This document shows, piece after piece, positions 1 through 6,172 of a stretch of DNA of 10,232 bases. The DNA is from J061 sp003695725 [NCBI: Candidatus Schekmanbacteria bacterium]. Its GTDB lineage: Bacteria > Schekmanbacteria > GWA2-38-11. The position numbers and the translations under genes are program-made. Each line of letters begins with the position of its first letter. The stretch's first letter is position 1. Under the pieces are notes generated by a model, which had not been told where the DNA came from, made no database searches, and worked only from the letters and a program-made list of their open reading frames with translations. The stretch covers positions 1 through 10,232 of the forward strand of contig RFHX01000059.1 in the NCBI GenBank assembly GCA_003695725.1, in the 5' to 3' direction.

Positions 1-2781
1 ACGACGACATCATCATTTGACTATCTTGACAATATCATTTGTAAAATCACAGAGACGCTGAATTTTGATGCTGGCGCAATCTATCTTTTCAACAGAGAAG
101 ACAACACATTGAATCTTTCCGCATCAAAAGGCATAGATAAAAAATACCTGCCTGAATTACAAAAAGTGCGGGCAGACAATTCACCCTTAGGAGGCATCTT
201 CATAAACGGCGTTGCAAAAATTATCAGGAATATCGATGTCAATGATAAAAAGATTCCTCCATCAATCAAGGCAATGGGATTCAAATCAGTAGGAATATTT
301 CCACTTGGCACAGAAAAAGAGAGAATAGGAATCTTAGTGCTGTCGCGCAAAAGCCAAGAAAACTGGGGAAACAACATTATTCAACTTGCCGTCTCTATAG
401 CAAACAGTCTTTCTGTAGCAATAAACAACACTAAACTGATTAATAAACTCAAGAGACAGGCAAACGAATTGACGGCAGTAAATGAAATTGCCAAATCGAT
501 AAATACTGCATTCAATCTTGAAGACATAATAAATATAACAGCAAAAAAAATCAGCCGCCTCATACCTTATGATAAAGGCGCTATAGTCATTGTTGATGAA
601 AAACAGGAAAAGGACACTCTTCACTATGTCATCACCCCTCAAGGTATAGAAATGATAAAGGAGGTCAATCTCAAATCTGAATTCGCTGAAAAATGGGGAA
701 ACCTGAATTCAGTCTATAAAAGAAACAAAGGGGAAGAGAAAAAGGTTGATTTTGAATGGGAAAAGAAAATCGGGAAAATGTTTGGAGCTAAATCTGTTAT
801 TGCCTCACCTCTAATCTCTAATAATACAATGCTTGGCGTTATGTGTTTGATGCATCAATCTGACAAAATATACAATGACCAAGACATCAATCTCTTTAAA
901 ACTATTTGCGAAGAAGTTTCTATTGCTATACAGAAGTCTAATCTTTTCAAACAACTTGAATCAAGCTATCGTGAATGGGAAAACACATTCAACTCTATTG
1001 CCGATCCGATTGCTATAACAAACAACAACAATGTTGTGCGTGCAAACAAAGCCTTTATCAAGAAGTTTGGCATCAATGAAAAAATCGATTTAATTCCATC
1101 AATATTGACAAACAACCTCCAAGACAAGAAGATCAAGGCAAAAGGATTTTACTACAATGTAAGTTCCTATCCAATTATAGAAGAAGATAAAAAGGACAAA
1201 AAATATGTTTTCATATTGAAGGACATTACCGCTCAAGAATGCCTTGAGAGAAGTCTAAAAGAATCAGAAGAAAAATATAGAAATCTTTTCGAAAATGCTT
1301 ATGACGGTTTAATCATCATTAATCCATCAAACGGCTCAATAATAGATTCAAACAGAAGTTTTAATGTCTTGTATGGAAGCCAAAAAGAAGAAATTACAGG
1401 GCTTAAACTTTACGACATTATTGAAGAAATTTCTGAAGGCGAAAAATCTACCCTCTCTTCAGCAATAAAGAATAAAAGTACCTATGTCTGCGAAATGTAT
1501 CTAAAAACAAAAAAGGATGAGAAAAAAATTGTAGAAATCAGCACCGCCTCTTTCAGATTTGGAAATCTGGATACAGCTATTGCCGTAGTAAGAGACATCA
1601 CCGAAAAGAAAGAGATTCAGGGACTGGTAATGCAAACTGAAAAGATGACAACGCTTGGAGAAATGATATCAGGTGTGGCTCACGAGCTCAACAATCCTCT
1701 CACTGGCATTATGGGATATTCAGAACTGCTTTGTGAAGAAAATCTGCCTGATGAAATATCCACAAAGCTGAAAAAAATAAATAAAGAAGCGGTTCAATGT
1801 AGAAAGATTGTTCAAAATTTGCTTACTTTTGCCCGCAAAAGGAAACCTGAAAGGAAACTTATTGACATCAATGAAATTATCACTGAAACAATTGATTTCA
1901 AATCCTATGACCTTAGGACAAGCGGGATAGAAATTGAAACTGAATTTTCCAATAAGAAATGCACAATCAATGCAGACCCTTATCAAATAAAACAAGTCAT
2001 TCTAAATATAATAAACAATGCACAGCATGCTGTTATGGAAAAGGAAACAAATGATTCAAGAAGAATCAAGATAGCAACCAAAACAAATGGGAATATGACC
2101 AATATAAAGATTGAAGACAACGGATGCGGAATTCCCAAAAAGAACTTGAAGAAAATCTTCAATCCTTTCTTTACGACAAAAGAGCCGGGCAAAGGCACTG
2201 GTTTAGGTTTGAGCGTCTGCTATGGAATCATAAAAGAGCACAATGGAGAGATATCTGTAGAAAGTGTTGAAGGTCGAGGCACAACCTTCACAATTTCTTT
2301 CCCATTAGCAAATGAAACTTCTTTACATTGTGAAAACTGCACAGCAGGAAATTCAGATACATCTTTCAAAAACATCGATGGTAAATCAAAGATTCTAATA
2401 ATCGACGATGATGAAATCGTTGCTTCCGTTATGTCTGAAATTCTAAAACGGGAAGGACATTTTGTTGAAAGGTCGTCCAATGGTAATGATGGCATCAAGA
2501 AAATTCTGAAGGATGATTTCGATGCCGTTATCTGTGACATAAAGATGCCGGTTATGGACGGAAAAAAAGTTTATTCATTTCTGGCAAAGAATAAGCCCGA
2601 CATCATCGACAAATTCCTCATTGTAACAGGAGATACCTTCAACTCTGAAACTGCAAACTTCCTATCGAAAAATAAGATTCCTACGATAGAAAAACCCTTT
2701 GAGAAAAAAACATTGATTGAAAAGGTAAATGACATACTGAATAATAAAAACAATCCCTCCCCTGATATTCAAGCGGCATAG
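1..2781 (+). CDS. Hybrid sensor histidine kinase (GAF-GAF-PAS-PAS-HisKA-HATPase-REC), 5' end outside the window
   Basis: The frame is open from base 1 and already reads as GAF-domain sequence, so the gene starts upstream; the TTG at 109 is internal. At least 926 codons are visible. The order, by nucleotide position, is: GAF about 1-420; GAF about 470-960; PAS about 980-1240; PAS about 1261-1610; HisKA about 1620-1830 with the phospho-accepting His at 1681-1683 in VAHELNNPL; an HATPase domain with an N box (NNAQHAV, near 2010-2040), a G1 box DNGCGIP (2116-2136) and a G2 box GKGTGLGLS (2188-2214); and a receiver about 2385-2750 with the acidic pair at 2404-2412, phospho-acceptor Asp at 2536-2538 and conserved Lys at 2692-2694. 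All key kinase and receiver residues are present, so it should be active. No membrane segment is visible, which suggests a cytoplasmic sensor, although the missing N-terminus could change that. The ligand and the downstream partner are unknown. The C-terminal receiver suggests a phosphorelay or autoregulation. It converges on the phosphofructokinase gene. Confidence 0.93.
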   Translation, partial: TTTSSFDYLDNIICKITETLNFDAGAIYLFNREDNTLNLSASKGIDKKYLPELQKVRADNSPLGGIFINGVAKIIRNIDVNDKKIPPSIKAMGFKSVGIFPLGTEKERIGILVLSRKSQENWGNNIIQLAVSIANSLSVAINNTKLINKLKRQANELTAVNEIAKSINTAFNLEDIINITAKKISRLIPYDKGAIVIVDEKQEKDTLHYVITPQGIEMIKEVNLKSEFAEKWGNLNSVYKRNKGEEKKVDFEWEKKIGKMFGAKSVIASPLISNNTMLGVMCLMHQSDKIYNDQDINLFKTICEEVSIAIQKSNLFKQLESSYREWENTFNSIADPIAITNNNNVVRANKAFIKKFGINEKIDLIPSILTNNLQDKKIKAKGFYYNVSSYPIIEEDKKDKKYVFILKDITAQECLERSLKESEEKYRNLFENAYDGLIIINPSNGSIIDSNRSFNVLYGSQKEEITGLKLYDIIEEISEGEKSTLSSAIKNKSTYVCEMYLKTKKDEKKIVEISTASFRFGNLDTAIAVVRDITEKKEIQGLVMQTEKMTTLGEMISGVAHELNNPLTGIMGYSELLCEENLPDEISTKLKKINKEAVQCRKIVQNLLTFARKRKPERKLIDINEIITETIDFKSYDLRTSGIEIETEFSNKKCTINADPYQIKQVILNIINNAQHAVMEKETNDSRRIKIATKTNGNMTNIKIEDNGCGIPKKNLKKIFNPFFTTKEPGKGTGLGLSVCYGIIKEHNGEISVESVEGRGTTFTISFPLANETSLHCENCTAGNSDTSFKNIDGKSKILIIDDDEIVASVMSEILKREGHFVERSSNGNDGIKKILKDDFDAVICDIKMPVMDGKKVYSFLAKNKPDIIDKFLIVTGDTFNSETANFLSKNKIPTIEKPFEKKTLIEKVNDILNNKNNPSPDIQAA

Positions 2782-2825
2782 CTTTTTCAACGACAAATGG
2801 CGCTTTACTATTTCTGATAATATAT

Positions 2826-3923
2826 TCAGTCGCCAAATCCAATACCAAGAGAGCGCGCAGTCAAAACCGGTTGAGAATTTTTTCTTACATGTTTCAATCT
2901 ATTGACAGCTCGCAAAATCGGTATTGCAGTGATTTTGTTCCCGCGAATTGCAACCATTTTGCCAAAATCCTTTTTCTTGATAAGCTCCACAGCAGCAGCG
3001 CCAAATTCAGTAGCCAAAATTCTATCATATGCCGATGGAGTTCCGCCTCTTTGAAGATGACCAAGGACAGTTACCCTTGTCTCGATGCCTGTCATCTCCT
3101 CGATATCATCTCCTATCTTATTTCCAATTCCTCCCAATCTCAGAGGGTCAGGGCTATCCTTTATAACCTTTCTTACAACCATCTCACCACCCTTAGGTTT
3201 TGCTCCTTCGGCAACTACGATAATACTGAATTTTTTCCCCTTCTTAGTGCGTTCTTTGATCTTTTCACACACCTTTTTAATGTCATAGGGTATTTCAGGA
3301 ATTAGGATTACATCGCCGCCGCCTGCCAACCCCGAATAAAGGGCAATCCATCCTGCATACCGTCCCATCACCTCGATAATCATTACACGATGATGGGACT
3401 CTGCAGTGGAATGTATTTTATCAACTGCTTCAGTGGCAGTTTCAAGAGCTGTATTGAAACCAAATGTATAATCGGTGCCATCGAGGTCGTTATCGATTGT
3501 CTTCGGCACTCCAACAATCTTCAACCCTTTTTTTAACAGCTTTAATGCTATCTGCAGTGTCCCGTCACCGCCAATACAGACCAAAGCATCCAATCCAAGC
3601 TTTTTATAATTTTTTACAGTCTCATCAGATTTATCCAAAAATTCAAGTTTTCCCCTTCTTCTAATAGGCACTCTAAAAGGATTGGCTTTATTCGAAGTCC
3701 CCAGAATAGTTCCGCCCTGTGTTAAAATTCCAGAAACTGCCTTTGAGTTCAATTTTATATAATTCAAATCCATCAATCCCTGATAACCATCTATAAATCC
3801 TATAACCTCTGCATCGAGTTCTATGATAGATTTCTTTGCAACTGCTCTTATAACGGCATTTAGCCCCGGACAGTCTCCTCCACCTGTCAACACCCCGATT
3901 TTGATTTTTTTCTTTTTAGCCAT
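2826..3923 (-). CDS. pfkA: 6-phosphofructokinase, PfkA superfamily, mixed Gly/Lys (group III-like) type
   Basis: This cytoplasmic glycolytic enzyme phosphorylates fructose 6-phosphate to the 1,6-bisphosphate. The 365-residue protein has the N-terminal nucleotide loop (GVLTGGGDCPGLN, 10-22), the GGDGT motif (118-122), the catalytic PKTIDND motif (140-146, Asp144 as the base), MGR (187-189), and a full match to the family signature from Arg283 to Arg301 (GHLQRGG core). By alignment to the E. coli enzyme, Gly121 occupies the position of Gly104 and Lys141 that of Gly124. Classical ATP enzymes have Gly/Gly and pyrophosphate enzymes Asp/Lys. Gly/Lys is the mixed type, usually regarded as ATP-dependent, so ATP use is predicted but not certain. 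It is somewhat longer than the 320-residue E. coli protein, with an extra segment near 83-105. The start is supported by AGGAGG five bases upstream of ATG. A weak promoter candidate (TTGAAA, 17-bp spacer, TTTTAT on the minus strand; 3999-4004 and 3976-3981) and a leader dyad lie upstream. The gene appears monocistronic. Confidence 0.95.
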   Translation of the reverse strand: MAKKKKIKIGVLTGGGDCPGLNAVIRAVAKKSIIELDAEVIGFIDGYQGLMDLNYIKLNSKAVSGILTQGGTILGTSNKANPFRVPIRRRGKLEFLDKSDETVKNYKKLGLDALVCIGGDGTLQIALKLLKKGLKIVGVPKTIDNDLDGTDYTFGFNTALETATEAVDKIHSTAESHHRVMIIEVMGRYAGWIALYSGLAGGGDVILIPEIPYDIKKVCEKIKERTKKGKKFSIIVVAEGAKPKGGEMVVRKVIKDSPDPLRLGGIGNKIGDDIEEMTGIETRVTVLGHLQRGGTPSAYDRILATEFGAAAVELIKKKDFGKMVAIRGNKITAIPILRAVNRLKHVRKNSQPVLTARSLGIGFGD

Positions 3924-4093
3924 TCTTACCTCCTTTTAAATTCCAATCAGTTTCCTATCGGAATTTTTTCAAAGAATAAAACAAGCCCAAATGAAAATTT
4001 TCAATATGAGCATAAAAACTTTAACTTAAATTACAATTTATTTTAACATATGGTATTTAGATTGCAGAAAAAAAATATAAAAAGGAGACCCAA
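3924..4093. promoter_or_regulatory. Divergent intergenic region between pfk (-) and the 4094 gene (+)
   Basis: This 170-bp, very A+T-rich stretch must carry the promoters of both flanking units. A 7-bp perfect inverted repeat (AAATTCC at 3938-3944 and GGAATTT at 3960-3966, 15-nt loop) falls in the predicted pfk leader, just upstream of its Shine-Dalgarno sequence. On the minus strand TTGAAA (3999-4004) with a 17-bp spacer to TTTTAT (3976-3981) is a modest sigma-70 candidate for pfk. I could not pick a convincing plus-strand promoter for the 4094 gene, but its Shine-Dalgarno sequence (AAAGGAG at 4081-4087, six bases before ATG) is clear. Confidence 0.4.
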
Positions 4094-4621
4094 ATGGAAA
4101 AGATATTACTTTCCAAAGTTGATAAAAATGTTGAAATGGCAATGAAAGCAAAGGGAGTGAAACTCAAAAAAAACCTCACTCCAGACAAGGTAAAAAAAGA
4201 CATAATAAAATATTTGAATGAAAATACCGTCCTTCATTTAGCAACCTGTTATAACAATAATCCAAGAGTAACTCCTATCGAATATAGAAATGACGGACTA
4301 AAAATATACATCTTTTCAGAAGGCGGAGTAAAATTTAGAAACTTGAAACAAAACCCCAAGGTCTCTGTATCTATTGCATCACCCTATAATCGAAAAAAGG
4401 ATTACTTCAGCTCAAGAGGTTTGCAAATGTGGGGTAAAGCAAAAGTCTACACTAAGGAAAGCAATATTGAAGAATTTAGAAAATGCATCAAGCTGATGGG
4501 AATCGATGAAAAAAAACTTCCGACAAATTATCCTTTCAAAGTAATTGTCATAGAGCTTGATAAGATAAGATATACTGACCCACGAAATGGGTACTGGTTT
4601 GTAACTTGGAGTAAAAAATAA
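4094..4621 (+). CDS. Pyridoxamine 5'-phosphate oxidase-like (FMN-binding split-barrel) protein
   Basis: This 175-residue cytoplasmic protein has the split beta-barrel fold of the pyridoxamine phosphate oxidase-related superfamily over about residues 35-172. The characteristic run is LATCYNNNPRVTPIEY (49-64), then NDGLKIYIFSEGG (66-78), then KFRNLKQNPKVSVSI (80-94), and an aromatic C-terminus with Trp168 and Trp172. Members bind FMN, F420 or heme and are often reductases or flavin-binding proteins of unknown substrate. True PLP synthesis cannot be inferred. Residues 1-34 form a charged, probably helical extension. It is the first gene of a two-gene unit, 18 bp upstream of an MDR dehydrogenase, which suggests a redox role. 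It is clearly paralogous to the product of 8310-8852, sharing the NDGLxIYIFxEGG motif and the barrel core. The start is supported by AAAGGAG six bases upstream. The fold assignment is confident; cofactor and substrate are unknown. Confidence 0.88.
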   Translation: MEKILLSKVDKNVEMAMKAKGVKLKKNLTPDKVKKDIIKYLNENTVLHLATCYNNNPRVTPIEYRNDGLKIYIFSEGGVKFRNLKQNPKVSVSIASPYNRKKDYFSSRGLQMWGKAKVYTKESNIEEFRKCIKLMGIDEKKLPTNYPFKVIVIELDKIRYTDPRNGYWFVTWSKK

Positions 4622-4639
4622 AATTACAGGGGGCTTGTT

Positions 4640-5668
4640 ATGAAAGCTGTATTCATAAAAAAACATGGTGGTCCTGAAGTAATTCATTATGGAGATCTTC
4701 CAAAACCTGAAATTGAAGAAAATGATGTTCTTATCAATATAAAATACGCAGCACTCAATCATCTCGATATATGGGTAAGAATGGGCATACCGGGAATAAA
4801 GGTAAAATTTCCTCATATTTTAGGATCTGATGGTGCGGGAATTGTTGAAGAATGCGGAAACAAAACGACATCTTTCAAAAAAGGCGATAAAGTTTTAATA
4901 GATCCGGGTATTTCCTGCGGAATCTGCACGATGTGCCGAAAAGGAGAACACAGCCAATGTAAAACCTTTCATCTTGTTGGGGAACACATCGATGGCACTT
5001 ACGCTGAATTTGTCAAAGTCCCTGAAGAAAATGTTCATCCAATTCCTGATGGACTCACAATGATAGAAGCAGCAGCTTTCCCATTGACATTTCTTACGGC
5101 ATGGAGGATGCTCATATCAAAAGCAAAAATAAAGGCAGGAGAAACATTTCTCATAATCGGTATTGGAGGAGGCGTTGCTACAGCTTGTCTGCAACTTGCG
5201 GCCTCAATGAAATTGAAAACGATTGTTACATCTTCAGATGACAACAAAATCAAGAAAGCGCGAGAAATTGGAGCTTTCGAAGGGATTAACTACAAAAAAG
5301 AAGATGTTTATAAAAAGGTCAAAGCGATAACAGGAGGCGAAGGTGTTGATATCGTTTTTGACAGCGTAGGTGCAGAAACTTGGGAAACATCCCTAAAATG
5401 TCTCAAACGAGGCGGACGCCTCATCACTTGCGGCGCCACATCAGGTGGAATTGCCCAAACAGATATTCAAAGGGTCTTCTGGAATCAAATTTCAATATTC
5501 GGTTCAACAATGGGAAGCAGAGGAGAGATGAATGAACTATTAAACTTTATGAAAGTCGCGGGCACAAGGCCTGTCATCGATGAGTGTTTCCCTCTCAAAG
5601 ATTACAAGAAAGCTCAAAAATATATGGAAAGCAAAAAGCAATTTGGCAAAATTCTTATTGAAATCTAA
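4640..5668 (+). CDS. Zinc-binding MDR-superfamily dehydrogenase/reductase (alcohol dehydrogenase/quinone reductase type)
   Basis: This 342-residue NAD(P)H-dependent medium-chain dehydrogenase/reductase has an N-terminal GroES-like domain (about 1-150) and a Rossmann domain (about 160-300, nucleotide loop GIGGGVA at 174-180). The structural zinc lobe is complete: Cys93, Cys96, Cys99 and Cys107 in the canonical C-x2-C-x2-C-x7-C spacing. The catalytic-zinc ligands of true alcohol dehydrogenases look replaced: Asn40-His41 where Cys is expected, and Gly-Ser-Asp (62-64) where Gly-His-Glu is expected. This resembles the zinc-independent quinone/enoyl reductase branch. The TSSDDNK stretch after the second Rossmann strand (197-203) lacks the acidic residue typical of NAD enzymes and favours NADPH, which is an inference. 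Substrate is unknown: an alcohol, aldehyde, quinone or enoyl compound are all possible. It follows the split-barrel gene by 18 bp, with an AGGGGG Shine-Dalgarno sequence six bases from ATG, so the two are probably co-transcribed. No terminator is seen after it. Confidence 0.92.
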   Translation: MKAVFIKKHGGPEVIHYGDLPKPEIEENDVLINIKYAALNHLDIWVRMGIPGIKVKFPHILGSDGAGIVEECGNKTTSFKKGDKVLIDPGISCGICTMCRKGEHSQCKTFHLVGEHIDGTYAEFVKVPEENVHPIPDGLTMIEAAAFPLTFLTAWRMLISKAKIKAGETFLIIGIGGGVATACLQLAASMKLKTIVTSSDDNKIKKAREIGAFEGINYKKEDVYKKVKAITGGEGVDIVFDSVGAETWETSLKCLKRGGRLITCGATSGGIAQTDIQRVFWNQISIFGSTMGSRGEMNELLNFMKVAGTRPVIDECFPLKDYKKAQKYMESKKQFGKILIEI

Positions 5669-5681
5669 AAAAAAATTCGTA

Positions 5682-5697
5682 AAGCTTATTTAAGCTT
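5682..5697. repeat. Small inverted repeat AAGCTT-ATTT-AAGCTT
   Basis: Two copies of the self-complementary hexamer AAGCTT are separated by four bases, just downstream of the dehydrogenase stop. The repeat touches the -35 box of the next promoter (5696-5701). The stem is only six pairs and no immediate T-run follows, so it is a poor terminator; it could be a regulator site or chance. Confidence 0.3.
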
Positions 5698-5723
5698 GAC
5701 TGCTATTTTTAGTAGTTTATACT
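5696..5723 (+). promoter_or_regulatory. Sigma-70-type promoter for the 5759 gene
   Basis: TTGACT at 5696-5701 and TATACT at 5718-5723 are separated by 16 bp; each matches the consensus at five of six positions. It is the best promoter in the window. A transcript starting near 5730 would have a leader of about 30 nt carrying the GGAGG at 5747-5751. Confidence 0.72.
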
Positions 5724-5727
5724 AAAA
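5707..5727. promoter_or_regulatory. Candidate operator: 8-bp dyad over the -10 box
   Basis: TTTTAGTA (5707-5714) and TACTAAAA (5720-5727) are a perfect 8-bp inverted repeat with a 5-bp centre. The repeat covers the TATACT box at 5718-5723, so a bound dimeric regulator would block RNA polymerase. A second overlapping, imperfect repeat (ACTGCTA at 5699-5705 and TAGTAGT at 5710-5716) sits in the spacer. No regulator gene is adjacent. A+T-rich dyads can arise by chance. Confidence 0.4.
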
Positions 5728-5758
5728 GAAAAAAACTTTTCAAAGCGGAGGATATAAA

Positions 5759-6103
5759 GTGAATTTAAAAAGTTTTATCGTTGCAGTTCTTATTGTTGCT
5801 TTTGCTTTACAGCCCTTTGCACTTTCATTTGCAGCAGACAAAACCTTTGCAGAAACCAAAGGATTGGAAAGAGCATATTGGATAACAGGAAGTGCTTTGA
5901 CAACTCCAGTTTGGACAAGTCTTAAAACGCTTTATTCAATTGGCGGATTAGGCGCTGGTTTTATTACTTTATTTGGTTCATTAGGAGTTGCACATAAAAC
6001 AGCGAAGAAGATTTTTAAAAATTCCCTTGGCGGTGATTGGTATGTATCACCTGATTACCTGATGGGAAACAAAAAACAGCTCGATATTTATGGAAGAAAT
6101 TAA
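5759..6103 (+). CDS. Small exported protein of unknown function (GTG start)
   Basis: I do not recognise a named family with confidence. The 114-residue protein begins with a typical Sec signal peptide: Lys4, a hydrophobic core over about 6-22, and a likely cleavage after Ala25 (Ser-Phe-Ala) or Ala26. The mature part has a Gly-rich hydrophobic stretch at about 54-79 (IGGLGAGFITLFGSLGVA) that could be a membrane helix, then a basic patch (HKTAKKIFK, 79-87) and a polar tail GGDWYVSPDYLMGNKKQLDI (91-110). There is no Cys, so it is neither a lipoprotein nor disulfide-bonded. It is probably periplasmic or anchored in the inner membrane. The GTG start is chosen because GGAGG (5747-5751) lies seven bases upstream and the signal peptide begins there. 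It has its own strong promoter with an overlapping dyad and ends at a strong terminator, so it is largely a single-gene unit, though read-through from the dehydrogenase 90 bp upstream is possible. Confidence 0.85.
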   Translation: MNLKSFIVAVLIVAFALQPFALSFAADKTFAETKGLERAYWITGSALTTPVWTSLKTLYSIGGLGAGFITLFGSLGVAHKTAKKIFKNSLGGDWYVSPDYLMGNKKQLDIYGRN

Positions 6104-6126
6104 CTAAAACCTTGAAATAATATTTT

Positions 6127-6158
6127 CCCCTTCAGACTCTTCTGAAGGGGATTTTTTT
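6127..6158 (+). terminator. Rho-independent terminator after the 5759 gene
   Basis: CCCCTTCAGA (6127-6136) pairs perfectly over 10 bp with TCTGAAGGGG (6141-6150) around a CTCT loop. It is followed by A and then seven T (6152-6158). It lies 23 bp after the stop at 6103. On the minus strand the stem is followed by GAAAATATT-type sequence without a U-run, so it serves the plus-strand gene rather than the convergent flavoenzyme gene. Confidence 0.93.
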
Positions 6159-6172
6159 ATTGCTAAATTATT

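Noticed and set aside
109-111. TTG at 109 as the start of the histidine kinase
   Set aside because: The frame is open to base 1 and the upstream residues complete a GAF-domain strand-helix pattern, so the gene begins outside the window.
2871-3305. Plus-strand open frame of 144 codons opposite pfk
   Set aside because: The minus strand encodes the family signature and catalytic motifs of phosphofructokinase across this stretch.
4412-4816. Minus-strand open frame spanning the junction of the split-barrel and dehydrogenase genes
   Set aside because: It overlaps two well-supported plus-strand genes and its Phe/Tyr/Ile-rich translation is typical of an antisense shadow in A+T-rich DNA.
5682-5697. 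AAGCTT-ATTT-AAGCTT as a terminator of the 4094-5668 unit
   Set aside because: The stem is only six pairs and is not followed directly by a T-run; it overlaps the -35 box of the next gene.
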